Of a DNA stretch of 64,000 nt, positions 37,001 through 52,000 are shown piece after piece. How positions within the stretch are numbered: the first letter of the stretch is position 1; the number at the start of each line of letters is the position of its first letter. A program made the translations under genes and the position numbers. Origin of the DNA: Struthio camelus (Eukaryota; Chordata; Aves; Struthioniformes; Struthionidae); the NCBI RefSeq assembly GCF_040807025.1, contig NC_090945.1, positions 39,301,088-39,365,087 on the forward strand. The letters are read 5' to 3'. The notes under the pieces are model-generated. The model did not search any database and was not told the origin of the DNA. It saw only the letters and a program-made list of their open reading frames with translations.

Positions 37001-40000
37001 GTGTTATTGTCGGTACATAACTGATATGAGCAAAATACAGCTTTAGAGATAACTTTATAGTTTTGACACCAAAAATCATAAATGACAGTAGGAAATGTTA
37101 TTTGTAGTTTTGAAGATTTCAGTCCTTACCCATAGTATACTAAATTCAATAGAAACAGAAGGATTTTTTTAATGCTAGGTTACCAGCTAATTATCATAGT
37201 GATAACGGTGGTGGAAAATACTTGGAGAAAAGGTTGAAGGTAAATACACTTTAAAAAACAATTTTTTTAAAAAATTAATGTTATCAAATGATCTCAAAAA
37301 GAAAGATCAGCTGTCAGAAAAGTTGTCAAGGTGCTATGAATATTCCAGGTCAATATGTTGAGAAGTGTCCAGGAAAAGTTCTACTATTTATAAAATGTCA
37401 ACTATTCTCTAACCTGATTGATGCTCTGTTAGGAGTTGCCGAATCTGGTAGTCTGATAGAGGTGAGGCTGCTGCAGCTCCATGTCCATAAGTCCAACCAC
37501 TGGCAAGGCTGAGCATGTATTTCTCATAGGTGCATGTGCACACTGTATATGTTCGTGTGTGTGTATATATATATGCACACAAACACACATAGATGTGTAT
37601 AGAAACATACACACATGTATATACAGGTGTGCATATATGTGTTAAGTTGCATATACACCCATCTACACACGCACACACAAATTAGGCAGACACACAAGCC
37701 AGTCACATGGTTCAGCGCATACAGAAGAGACAATACTCACGCAAACACAAGCAGCATGAGTGACCTAATCTGTTTCCCATCTCCACATGATCACGATAAA
37801 AGCTCACTGGTGGAAAATATATACAATATGGATGATCCCTCTAGTAGCTGAGCTCGGACACTCAGTCTGTCCAATAGCTGGCCCTTAGATCCACCTGGTC
37901 TTCCCAGTTACTAGCACCTGGGCGTGTGAGCTCCCAAGGTGTGCAGCCCTGCTCCAGCTGCTGGTTCTCAGACCTTCACGCTCTGTCTCGTGCATGCATG
38001 TATGCTCTAAGGACCCTGCCAGAAAGTAGCCCTAGACGTTGGGTCAGTCCAGTTGCCTGCCTCTGGATCCCCTAGTCTGCCCAGTTGCCTCATGCACAGA
38101 CAAACACACTCGCGTGCAAATGGGTCTTTCTGGTAACAAGGTGTACTGTGGAAAACAGCAAAGCGTTGCCTGGAGCTACAGTATTAGCCTTGTTTTCTGG
38201 CCGTGCAACCGTTGCTGTTACAGCAGACATGTTTTTTTGGTGTGGTTTGATTTATTCAGTTCTACAGGAATTAAAGACAGTTTGAAACCCTAAAGAATAT
38301 ATCCGCTCGTTGTGATTGATCATCTGTGAATGCACTTGCATTCTTTAAAGACTGATTTCTTTTTCAGTGTGCAGGAACACTATGATTAAAAGTGTGTCTA
38401 AAGCTGCAAGTTGTTGAACTGATTTGTATTTTGTTTTGAATTCCAACAATTATGCTTTTCTTAAGAGTTGCTACAAAGTGGATCTGTTGTCTGAAATCAA
38501 TAAAAGGTTTACAGTAAATACTACAAGATATTCATAGACTTGAGTTTTGTTTTTTCTTTTAATAGAAAGAGAACCTGAAAGGAGCTGGTATCACTGATTT
38601 AGAGAGTGGCAAACAATTTCCAGAGAGCGTTCACAGCATGAATGTGTACCTTGGGTGAGTTACGTAAACAAGTTGTTTTTATTGGGGTGGGAGGGAGAGT
38701 AACATATTGACTACGTGACATGATTTTGATTTGTAGGTAGAACAACCTAGTATTTAAAGTTGTCCATTACATAATTAAAGCAAACAGAAAAAATAAATTT
38801 ATTTCCTTTATTGCTTCTAAATAATTTTCTAATTTAGAACTTTGCCAGTTGTGCCTCTTTAGCATGACATCTCCTGAGACTCTTCAGGTTTTAGTTCAAG
38901 CTAAAATCACTAGTTTAATTATAACAATCCCCCAAATCCCTTTGCATATGCAGAGTATCCTATCACTTCATGGAGCGGGGTTGTTCAGGATTGTCATCCC
39001 TAGAGAAACACAACTCGGGAGCTGAGGTACCCTGACACGTGATGAATGCTGTAGAAGCCTGCAGTATGTCAGGCTGATTTGTGTGTCAGATTTTGTGCTT
39101 TTGAAACTCTGGAGGCTGCCTTTTTGGAACAGATGACTGTTGTGAAAGACGTTAGGTGCTCTCTTCAAAATACTGAACACCTCCTGACAACCTCTTAAGT
39201 GCGAGTGTTCTAACTGCCTGTTTGTGAATGGTGACATTGCAAGTGCAAATTATGACATTTGCATTGTCGTCATCAGTTTCCTCAGAGGAATCAAGGTAAA
39301 TCAAGTTTATCAAAAGTGAAGGACTGAGAAATGGCCAAGAGTCAGGCATTCCCAAAAGCTAGCATCTCTTCCAGTTGACAGTCCTGGTGATCCTGCTTTT
39401 GCTTTTTCACCCTTTATGCCCTATATACCATCCCTTCTGTATTTCTTTTCTGTGTATTTCTTAAGTCCCTACACACAGCACCCCTTAATTATTACATTAA
39501 TCTTTTTTGGGGAAAAACTGCCCTGCTCTCTCTTGTGTCACTGTCACGGCAATTTCTAGAAATGCATCACTGGCACGTGGCAGGGTATGACTGTACCCTA
39601 ATCTAATACAAAATATGTTTTTCTCTATAAAACAAAGATCTTCTAATAGCTTACTCTTTCGATTTGTATTTAGTGTTTCCTGTTATAGTTGTTACTAGAT
39701 TTTCTGTTTGTTAATCTTTGATTCACAACATTTGTGGATCATAAGTAACTGAGGTCTAAGAAATAATGATTAATATTTATAACCGTAAGAAAGTGTTAAC
39801 TCCAATCTTGAATGAGTCATGTTTTATTCATGATTTAAAAAAAAAAAAAAAGTCCAACTCAAAGCAGAGAGGACAAAAGCAGACCAGTTATCAGGATAAT
39901 GCATTCTAAAATTCTGCTTCTGCTCAGCTTTGCCAACAAGTGCTACAACAGCAGAGAAAGGAGAGTCTTGCTCTTTATTTTCTAATGCAGTGAACATTTC

Positions 40001-43000
40001 TTTATGGACTGCTTATTCTCGGATGAGTTGAAATGCAAAGCTACTACCAGTCCTTTAGTCCTTTTAGTTGTACTTCATAAGTTACATTTTTCTTTGACAT
40101 CACCAGCAGTGGAGGCTTATTTGTAAAGCAAAGGGAAATTTATATATGCCTGTAAAACAATTTGAAATCATAACGTACTGGGTAAAATCTGTAAGTTCTG
40201 CAGATTGATCTGGTTTTTTTTAATTCCTTAAGTCAGGTGTGTTTACAGTTTGAGAGGGTGGTTGGTTGGTTGTGGTTTTTTGTTGATTTATTTTTGATTC
40301 AGAATGTAAACTCCACCTGAAGAATTTGCATTGAGATGTAGATTCTGAAGTGTTTCTTCTGTCCCTCCTGATTTGGACTATTATAAATTTTGCAGACTGA
40401 ACTCATGTACATCTTTAATAATAAGATCCAGACTGCTGCTACACTTAGTGACATATACTACTTTTTTAAAGGTAGTTATGCAGTTGCTGTGTCACTGTCC
40501 TGCATATTTGCATGCAGAAATCCTATTTATGCTGCTTACCAGTGACTGTTACTTCACACTGTGCTCAGAGGTATAAATTCTTCTGGTATACTGCATATAT
40601 GCTTATTTATCTGGCTAATATCCTTTAGTCTATGTAGGATTGGCTACATATGTATTTATTTACCTTGTAGGTTATTTATATCATTAAGATAATTTCTGTG
40701 CATTCTAACCTTTTTCTTAACAAGAGCAGGACTAAGTCTCTTTATAGAAACTTAAGAACAAAATCAAGATTTTTCTAAAAAGCACCCAAATAATGTGGTG
40801 TGTGTTTTCAAGCTGCTTATTTCGTGAAGAATAGAAGGATCCAGTACAGAGCATGGGTTTAGAAGCCAGGAGACGCGCGTTCTGGGCAAAGATTTTTTAC
40901 TAACCTTCTGTGTAAACTTGAGCAGTTCACCTGGATGAATATTTTCAAGCACTGCTAATTCTGACTGGGCTAACTAATCTGGAATATCTGTTGCCTCAAT
41001 TTCTTCAAAAATAATTAGTTTACAATGCTCTTCTTTAGAGTGGTGGATGTTATTTTTAAAAACACTCACTGTGTATACAAAATGACTGATTGATCGTTAA
41101 TTTATGTGATCAGGACATGTAAGTGATTTTTATCCTATCTGTGGCAAGCAACTGGTTTTTAAACGGCATTTTAAAAAGTGAGAACGCACATTGTTTTATT
41201 TTGTCATCTTCAGAGCAAGACCAATAAGCAGGGCTCTTGACCTTGGAGCTGATATTGTTGTGACTGGTAGATGTGTTGACAGCGGGATTGTATTGGGACC
41301 CCTCATTCATTCAGTAAGTTCAAGTTAATTATCATATGATGCTGAACGTATGGGAATTCAGTAATCATTGTCAGATGTTTCTGCTCCTTATGAAAATAAA
41401 GATGCAAAAATAAAAATAGTGAACTCTTAACTTTTTTTTTCTTTCTTTTTTTTTTTTTTGCTTACGTGCATGAAGCTTTACCAACTTTCACTGCTTCTAA
41501 ATTTATGGCAGGAATATTTAAACATGTATATACCATGAAACTGGAAATCATCTCAATGAAGTTCAGGGAATTTTGCCTTGTCTTACCAGGATTTCGCTTT
41601 TAACTTCTTCCACTTTCAAATTTAGTGCATAAGGCTAAGAAACATATAATTTTCTTTACCACAAGGTGGCGCTTGTAGATCTCGTTTTCTTTTAGGGGAA
41701 AAGGCTTGTGAGGTGGTCTAAAACAGTGGCCTTTTTCAATGGGTAAGCAGTTTTATTTGAAGAAGTTGAGTTTCAGTGTGACGTTTTTCAAATTCTTTCA
41801 GTTTCAAGAAATAATAAAAGGCAGGGTATGTGGTTTTCTGCAGTGTTTTTAATAGCATGTACACCTTTTTGAATGACCACACGTTGTGGAACATTCAAGA
41901 TTTCTTTTGGTACACATTTACAAATATACTGGGATACATGTTAATGTCTAGTTACAGATGTCCTTTCTAAAACTTATTACTTATTTGACTTCATGCATAT
42001 AAAATACTGTATAATCTCTAGTTAAACTTCCCCTCTTATAATTGCCGTTATGACTTCTTATTCTATTCCTATCTATTTATATACTCAAAACAGTTGCCAG
42101 CATATATTATTTACTCTAGAGAGGCCTTATCTGTTATTTATGTCTTATGGTGGATTCTGTTAAATCCTAAGTAAGAAACAAGGAATATATTGTTTGCGTT
42201 ACATTGAACTTATAAAAACAATCTGTAGTTGCACGGACCAGTAGTGATCCAGGAACTGATAAATTTCAAAAATTGGGAAAATAGTGCTTTGTTTATGTGG
42301 CACAACATATTTGTTAGATATTTAACCCTATAGTATATGCAAGTTTTGAAGATTTTGAAAGTCGTCCGTTTAAAGTATTATGAAGAGGATGAGACTTTGA
42401 GAATTTATTTTAGTTTGGACGTATTAATAAGAGGAAAACTGAAACACATCGGAACTCTTTTACTCTCTTACAGTGTAGCAACTCAAATCCACCTGCAGCT
42501 CCTACCAACTAGTTAGATTGTTGTTCAGATTTCTGCAGTTACTTAGAAAATATGTACAATGTGTTGTTGCTCAGAGCAGTGAACATACTATATGCTGTTT
42601 CCTGTATTGTATAAAATGTTGTATATGTAACATATTTGTATTTTTCTTCTAGTTTGGCTGGAATAGGGATGAATTTGACTTATTAGCTGCAGGAAGGTAA
42701 ATGATATAAGAGGAAATGGGTAAAATTATGTTCGATATCAAATAACATCAGAATGACAGATCTTTAATGTGCAAAATCCCTAAGTGCTCGTATTACTGAT
42801 TTCATTTGTTGGAATGTTACAGTTAGGCTCACTTAATAATCTGTTGTTGGAACTGAAATCATAAAAACTTCACTTTGGAACGATTTAAAATAACAAAATG
42901 AGGGAAAGAGTGAATGATTAAACAGCATAACTTTTTCTTCTTGTCCGTTTTGTGTCAAAAGAGGTGAAGTCTTACAGTACAGACCAGTGGTTCCCAGCTT

Positions 43001-46000
43001 TTCCTATTTGGGCATCACTGTTACTAGTTGAGATGGCAGCAGCTCTTGTCCTCAAACATGCACAGAAGGAAAGATTCAGTCATTGGTCAGCATCCATATA
43101 TGGTTTTGCAGAAGCTAAGTGTGAGTATCCCCCTTTGCAAAACTAGTTGTAAATCCCAAGGTTAGGAATCGGATGTGGAAAGTACAGGGTAAAAATCTGC
43201 TTTATCTAATTTAACTTTCTGCATCACCTTTACTGTATTGAAGTCCATAAAAATGAATGACTACTTAGGTGATCTAAGTGCACCTAGTAGTAGTATTTTG
43301 GAGCTCCTATGGCTCGAGAATAAATACGGAAAGAAGTTCTGGCTCCAGTGAATTGGAGATATAGTGAGCAACCATTTGGTTTAGAGAGAGCAGGATTTCT
43401 CTCATAGCTCTTTTAAGTATTCAGTATTTACAGAATATGGCAATCAAAGATTTGAAAATCGTAATACGATAGTTCAGGGATGTCCTTCACCTTTTGATTG
43501 AGACCTTATAGTTCTTGATTAAAAGTGGGCTTTGCGTGTTTAGTTGTTAACAATGCAAACCAACCAGAATACTGAATTTTGATGAAGATTTTTGGAAACG
43601 AGCACTCAAATTTTGGTGTCAGATGATGTCTTTTTAGACTGTTTTCACTTTTTTTTTTTTTTTAAGAAAGTTCATTTGTTCCTTCATGTAGAATTCTAGT
43701 TTTTTCAAGCCTTCTTAGGTTAGACTTTCAAAATCCTTAGTCATATTTAGTGCAAAGTTTGTAAACATAGTACTGGATGCTTATGAAAAAAAATTTAGCG
43801 TATTCTGTTATTTAGCGTTCTTTTCATTGTACTATAATATTTTCAGGCTGGATTTGTGAAACCTTGTTTTACAAAATACTTAATTATTTGAATGTGTGTC
43901 ATCTTCCCAGCCTTGCAGGTCATCTCATTGAATGTGGTGCTCAGTGTACAGGTGGAATATTCACTGACTGGCATGCAGTACCCGACTGGTAGGTAACCGT
44001 GACATCGGCATGCATGTTTATAGGGAACCAAAGATAAGGTTTCCTGCTATTTCTGTGTTGTGAAATCTGTTTTCACTTTTTATGGAGGAAGAGGGAGGAG
44101 GAGCAGTATTTGCCTTTTCATATTTTCCGGCCTTAGAGTTCATTCTCCCTCTTCAAATTTTCCTTTCAGGTCAACTGGAGACTTTGGTAACTTGAAAAGC
44201 AGATAATTTGAAACATTTATCAGCCCTTTTATTTTATTTTATTTTTTTCTTCTCTCTTTTGGTGTTTCCTTTTCTGTCGTCTGCTTTTTGGAAAAGTTTA
44301 TTATAGTTTTTGATAGATCACTATATGTAATGGGAAAGACAATAAGAATATTTTATGTGCTCTTTTGTCAGTCTTCGATTAGATCACAGGCGCCTGTTGT
44401 GTAGTCACCACTCTCACATAATTTACTCTGGCAGGAATGACTATATGCCACAGTCCTCTCCTGACATATGACCTGATCTCCATAAGTGCATTGAACTGTC
44501 TGTTCATCCGAATACATTACTGTCCTTTCAAAGTTACATTCAGCTCATGTGTCCAGACCTACTGAATTAGACCTCCACAGAGGTAGGTCTCTTTCTGCCT
44601 GCTGAAAAAGGCCACAAGGAAGGTCTAGTGTAGCCTGCTTTCAATCAACTTGTTTTTGAATAGTTTAAAAGCAGTCAAGGAACATGTTTTATACAGGATG
44701 AATGATTCTGGGTGTGGTTTATTCACATTTTTCATGGGGTGAGAGGGAGGAATCTTGACCGCTGCCTTGTCGTGAGCAAGGCAGTGCTTCCATTATGTGA
44801 CGAGTGAAGTGCTAGAGGAGGGATGTAAGAGAGAAGAGTGCTTTCATCTGGCCATACGCCTGCTGCCAAGCTGACTCTAGGAAGGAGGCCACTGGGAACA
44901 GTCTGTAGGTCAGATGCAGTGAATTAGCAGGACAGCCATGCCCTGTAGACGCGCTCGCTTGCCCCCCGCCCGCCCTTGTAATGGCTGTTGCTAATTCAGA
45001 GCTTGATCCCGATATTAGCGCTCCACTTCTGAGTCACTGAACACCGTTGACTTACAGGTGAAGACACGTATTACATGGAAGGGATGAGGGGCAGACGTTT
45101 CTCTTCACATATTAGAAGGCCATTACACCGGAACAAACTGCGCTTGCTCTTCATTATCATGTTCAATGGGAATGACAAATGTTAAATGACAAGATTTATA
45201 GTTACGAAACATTTTGCTCCGTTCAGAAGTTTATAAGTGCTAATCTTATCCCTGTGTCTGTATCTCTTGATGATTTTATTATGCTCCAACAGACCTTTGA
45301 TTTGTGAAAGAATGAGGAACCATCCCCCTGTGGTTTTTTTTTTTTGTATTGAAGTACTGGCTTGTTCTTTATTTTTAAAGATTTTTCTGTAAGCAATGAC
45401 AATCTAGTTTAAAAAAAAAAAAGGACGTTTGACTGTCTTAAGCCATGGGCTGCTGGAATAAGAATAGGAGTAATTTTACATACACAAATACACATTTATT
45501 AGACATGCATAACTAATACTAAGGCATATATATGTAAATCAGAGAGGTGTGTCTAAAATTACAATAGTCTTGTAGCATACAGCTGACTGGTAGTAACTTG
45601 AATTGCTACTAACGAGTATAGAAGATTAGCACTAAATACTGCTCTGTTACCTTATCCCCACCATCTGCATGCACACATTTGAACTGTGCCTGATTTTTAT
45701 AACAATAATTTATTTACCTTCAGATTAAGTCTGTTGAAGCATTATTGCAGTGCCTTAGAACTGATAAATGTTTTTGTAATTCCAGGAAGTCTCAGGCATT
45801 TAATTGATCAAATTCTTGAAATGCAAGCATGGTATTCTGCCCATAGGATTTATTAGTAATGCTTTTCAAAACAAAAACCAAATCATTTTTGAGCTTTAAA
45901 ATTTTGTATTTGGAGAGGCAGAATAGACGACTTGACTAAAGCAGACTTGTGGTCCAGTGTATTTGCTTGGGATATAGTGAAAAATTGATTTGTTAGAGCT

Positions 46001-49000
46001 TTACCTTTTTCTTTTCTTTTTCAAGAAATAGTTGTTTATTATAAATAGGTCCTAGTAAACTAAGGAGAAATACTATGAAAGTTTTTAGGTTGCAGATAAA
46101 TGGATTTTCGATTTGCTAGCTTTATTAACAGTAGTCTGTTCATTCTTAAGCTAACAAAAAATGGCTTTTTTATTTGAACATTTGAAATTGGTTGTTAATA
46201 CATGCAGGTTCATGTAATCTTATAATAATTATTCATATTTTCTCCGTAATGATCAAAACACGCAATATCTGCTGTCACCAGTATTGCTTATATTGCCAGT
46301 AGGTCAATGGAGTTCTCAAAGAAGATACTCGACTATAGTCTATTAATGATTTTTGCTTAGTTTAGAAAGAGGTACGTTTTTATCAATCTCTTGAAAGTAA
46401 GTTTGTGTAATTTAAATCTCAGTAAGTCCTAGTATCTGTGGTATGCAAAATTATGTCCAAACCAGCCCAACAGAGTCAGTAAATGCAGGAGGAAGAAGCC
46501 AAGTCGAATCCCTGTGTTGTCGTTAGTGCCTTTTATATGTGAAATTCTGACCACCATGAATACATTAGTGCAGCCAAGAATGCTTGTCATTCAGCTTTGC
46601 AGACATTTACTGGGCCTTTAGCACTAGAGTTTAAGAATACCTTTAGCACCATTTATGCTATTACCTCTGGAGACTAAACACTAGAGGGCAATCTCTCTCA
46701 CTTGCATGTGCTTGCTCTCTTTCACTCTCTCGCTCTTGCACTCACACGCTTACCTTCATTATGGAATATGATTTGGTTGTGGTCAGACTCAGGTTATTCC
46801 ATTGTCTGTGCCTTTTCTTTTTTTCCTCTCTTCTTGAGAATAGTCCACTTTGCTGTTCAGTCCTTGGCTATTGAAAAAGGTAAAAGTGTACTTTTAAGCA
46901 GGCCTGATGAGCATGGGTTTTTCTAACTTGTAGACAAAAATAAAGCAAATTATAGATCAAGTTTTAGACCTACAAGCCTTATCTGTCTACTGTTTAAGCA
47001 TAAGCAAAAATCCATAAGTTATGGATAAATCGAGATTATTGTGTCTCTATGAGTACTGAGGCAATGAGTGGGACCTGCTACATTCATCCAACGTAATATT
47101 TTGAATTTTCTTGAACTATTTGGTACAGACCACTTTTGGAAACTGAATGCAACTGCCAAAGAGCGTTTTAGTTAAGTCTCAGGAACATTCATGTGGGTAT
47201 ATTGTGGCAATTGAATAGTTAGCTTTTAAAACCTAAGCTACTCTTCCTTTATCTTCATTGTCTCAGCAAAGTAGATTTTAATATAAAATGAGTAAAGTAA
47301 ATCTTCTGACTCATGGCTCTCCAGATTGTTTTAGTTGTTAGAAGCTTGAGTTAATTGATTTCAGTCAGGTGGCCTAATGCACTGACACTTCTAGTTGTGC
47401 TGGATTGTAATGCTGGATGCATTGCTAATGTGCTTTAGTGTACTTAACTTGGAGGCAGGAATCTTGAAGCTGTGAAATTTCTACCAGTTTCCATTAAAAC
47501 AGGCAGACAGGTAGAGAAGATGGACAGTATCTACTTCTCCAGTGAGGGGAAGGCTCCTGAAGTCATCCTTTTTGTGAGTTCTCTGATGTTTAGTAGAGAA
47601 GATGCAGGAAACCATTAATTCACAGTTTACGGAAGACTACCGAGTATACTTACTGATTTTAAGTAAATAAAGTTATCAAAAGACTCATTCCTTTTCTGTG
47701 TTTTGTCCAGTAATATGTTCTAGCGGATGGATAAAAGAGGCAATTAATATTTTTGCTTGATGCATCAGCACTCCCTGTTTAATGTCTAGCCGCAGCGATC
47801 AATAAGGAATTCACACTGAGTCCAAATGTACTGTGGTACCAAAAGTATATTGATAATGTGCAGCTCTGAATTTCTTTCTTGTTTAACCCTGGACATTGCT
47901 CTCTCTTATTATTTAGTGCCAGTAGATGACTAGTACTTTCTTTTATTTTGAAATGCAGGAGAGAATAAACTAAGGCTGATCAGTAGTAATCATTTTGAGG
48001 AGATGATAAACACTGACATTTTGCCCTAAGTCAAGAGTGTACAGTGGTTGAGACTGCATAATCCTCTGGCCTGGGATGACCAAAAGGGTAAGTCAATAGT
48101 TGTAGTCTCTAAGGGCTGGATTCAGATTGCTTAATTTGGGACCTGAACAGAATCCAGCATGCAAGTCCCGATCAGCAATGTGGAATGCCTTTCCTCTGCA
48201 GCACCATCTGTTTCCAGGCACCTGGAATCACTAGGCAGCCTGTCTGGTTGACCTGAAAATTCTCTGGGCATTTAGAGTGCTATGTACTGTGCATACTCTG
48301 AAGGGCCCTAGTCTGAGGAGACGGATGATATAGCTAAATTCTGCCTAAATCTGAATTGCAGCAGAGCTTAAAGACATGATGGATACCTGTATATCAAGAG
48401 ATGCCTTACCCATAAATATGTGCTCAGCTTGCCTGAGGCATGCTAGCAGTTTTGAATTGGTTTGGAAAAAAAAAAAAAACATAGCTAGACGTCGTAGCGT
48501 TTCCTGCTTTTGCCTAATAGCATTGTGGCTAAAATACTTGCCCAGGGAGTTGAGAAACTTGGCTCTGAGCTCTGTTCAGCCTGAGGTTCATTGAGTCACA
48601 TCCCAGGAAACTGTATTAGCTATAAAGCTGAAAGTTCATACCATAGCTTACTTGGGCCCCTGGCCACTTCCATGTCATATGCATTTTTGGGGAGGTGGTT
48701 GGGGAGTAGGGGATACCTTGTAGCATCTTCCTCCACAAGTATATATGCTACACTAACTGTCTTCTCCTGTGTTGCCAGTAATCAGTTCAGTTTGCCAGTA
48801 GTGGCCAGTGAGATACTTCAGGGTTTTGGTACTTAGAGAAATGGGGGAAGCAAGATCCAATTTTATCTCAGAAACTGTATTTTTCCACTGAGCATATCAG
48901 GACCGAATATGGATCATATATGATTATTATTTGTGTAATGCAAATAGTGTAAGATGTGCAACACAGCAAGAGAGAAGGATGTCTAAGAGCAGATCAAGTT

Positions 49001-52000
49001 CTCGTAGACGATTCATGTTACAGCTTGTGGGCATGTCTCAGGTGATAACGTTTCTCAGAGCCAAAACTGCAGAAGAATCAGCATTTTACACAGGAAAAAA
49101 ATTGATCCAAGAGTAAATGTTTGTCAGGATGGAGAACTGACATGAGGTTCAATTTCAGAGCCTTAGTTCCTATTAGAGTAGGACAGTGACTGCAGATATG
49201 AGAAGCTGGCTTCAGCAGCAGAACCAGGTTGAACTTTGCTGCACCTATGCTGCAGTTAGTGAGGGCCTGCTTTACCTGTTAACTCCTCAGTTAACCCTGA
49301 ATTGTAAGGGAGGGGAGCTGAGAGGTTTTTTTTTTGTTTTCTGAGGATTAATCTTAGCCTAGATTTATTCAGGGCTCTAGTTAATTAACCCAAATATACA
49401 AACCGCAACAGACATGTTGGATAAAGCAGTGGTAGTTACCATCTCCTTTCACAAACTTGATTTACAGTATTTCTTCTGTTTCAACTCCATATTAAAAGAA
49501 CAGCTCAAAATGCTTCTAATAGTACTTTAATATTTTTATTTCTAGTGTTGGCTCTTATTAATTGCACAATCATATAATTTAATCGGAATAGATCTTACTA
49601 GTTTCTTTTCAGTTTTTGTCTGTGTTTTGTTTCGTTTTTTCTTGATATTGCCCCATCCTGCTGGGGGACTTTATCATTAAACTTATGCAGTCCTTTTATG
49701 AAAGCATGCCCTTTGGCTGCCATGACTGCAATTGACCACTGGTGAAGTGCAAGTTCACAGTTTTGTGGTTTAATTCCCTTGCTGTGTTGTACAAGGTTAC
49801 GACTTGACCGTGGCTTACGTGAGTTTATGTTGGCACATTACAGAGCAGATTACGTATGATCTTTAGTTGTTCAGCAAAACCTGCTAGTAAGTCAGAGACA
49901 GAATTATTTCTTTTAGTGGAAGCGCTGATCAAATTGGAGGTGTAATTGTAGTATATGTGGTTATGCACGAGAATACTTTATCCAGGTAGCTATTGCTGCT
50001 GGTGAGCTCTAACTCCAGATTAAAGGAGCTGTCATTTGACTGAATAATTGGAAAACAGCAACAGTGGAGAATATTCCTGATGATCTCTGGTTTGTGGCAT
50101 CTGATGCCTTAGGGGTAATTTAGCCTGGTTTGTTTCCAGGATGAAGATAAATTTTAAGTAATGTCTTATGGCAATATGCCGAGTCCATTTTTTAGATTAA
50201 GAAGACACATTTTAATGCAAGTTGTTATTGGCGTCTGTTATGAGGTAGCATAGGATATTTTCCCAAAGAGAGCCTGTTACAATATTGATAGAGTGTAGGG
50301 GCTTCTTGCTCAGTTTGTTTGCGTTAATTTAGCGTTTATATAAATGTCTAGGTTAATGCCTATATATGACTGACACCAGTGCTGGAAGTACTCCTGGCTT
50401 TTTGTTGTACGGTGGGACTTGGCTCACCATATGTGGTTAGAATGGAGATTGTTACTGAGTCGTTTTGAGTCAGGCTGTCATACTGATACCGTATGTGGTA
50501 TGGGTGTATATGGATAAGATAAAGTAACTTTTAGGTACTGTAATTTAGAATGAAAGTATTCTTAATGGCAAATCCATGTATTTGATAAAGGAATGCTTCA
50601 TTGTTTGTTTTATGCAGCAACAGTTGATTACGTTCTTGAATGTTCAGTCCTGTCCATGTCAGTCAGACTTTGCCAGAGGAACACTCTGGGAGAGTTGTAA
50701 CTGGAAGTAGGAGACCTGGAGCTTGTCCTTTTTGAACAGATCTCATAGTTTTTTTTTTTTTTTTTTTGAATAATAATACTTTATCGTAAAATTCTAATGA
50801 TTCTTCACTGGATTAGTTTTTCTTTACATGATCTAAGTTCATGATTTGGGCTTCCTGAAGGGAATATAAAGAAAAAGGAGCTCAAGGGGGACACAAGTGA
50901 AACTAGCACTGAGTGCAGGGAAAAAGTGTGCCAGGTCCATACCTGTATTGAAAGTGAACAGAAGCTCCCTTCCCCAGGAGCAGTTTGAGATTTGGTGTCT
51001 TGGAAAAAAAGGAAGCTTTCAGAGCTGACATGACCTGGCAGAACACATTGTCTTCTGCTACTAATTGAGCACTCAGGAAGGTTTCTCTGGGTGATGTTGA
51101 ATGTTGAGAAGGAAACATCCTTTGTCCTTATCTTGGAGGAAGACAAAAAGCCTTCTTCAATGCCCTCACTTCTTCAACAGACATTGAGAATAATGATTTG
51201 ATAGACTGCCAAAGAATAAGTCACTATGAATACATTGACCTCTTCCTTAATGTTTTGGGTCCTGAATTTCAGATTGGTTTAAATGTGGCTAAAGTGTCTC
51301 AGACACCTAAAGCTTACCCGATATAGTGTCAACCTTGAACAAAATTCTCGACATCTTCTTGTATTACCAAAAAAGCTAAGAAGGAGGAAGTATTTTAGTC
51401 TGGTTTTCGTTTGCTATGAAGCAGGAGTATAGATCCTGTCTTAGGCTGTACAAAAAATATTCCAGGAGAGGATGCAGTGTAGATTCTTAATTTTCTGTTT
51501 AGTTCTGAACAGATAAATCCTTCTCTCCCTCTCTCTCTCTCTCTCCCCCCCCCCCCCCCCCTTACTGGTTTCTGCATCTCAGCAGAATGTCTATTTGATA
51601 TGGAAGGCTGGAGATAGGAAAATTCAGAAGTTTAGTTTCTCTATCTCAGTTCAAACCTCTGAATTTTCATCCTAGCTTCCTGTATCAGCCTGCCTTTCCT
51701 AGGAAGATTACCACTTTTATTTTTACCCTCTTGCTTTCTTGTTAGACTATCTTCTTCAAATGCTTCTCTTTTGCAACGCTTTGCTGCAAGTGATAAGAGT
51801 TGAATAGCATTTGTATATAGCAAACAACATCTCAGCTTTAGAAACTACTGTTCTAGCAAGTGTTGTTCCTATCTGGTCTCCTCCCCGCTACTATGGCGAT
51901 GTGAAAAATTCCACCAGAAAGATCCCATGGAGGGTCCTAAGATATCAGGAAAATCAGAATCATACTTTCCTCTTACATATCAAATAACTTGAATGATTGT

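Noticed and set aside
42955-43145. Possible hAT-type transposon piece (CAGTGGTTCCCAGC)
   Set aside because: The short phrase resembles mammalian DNA transposon ends, but no terminal repeat pair or further similarity was found.
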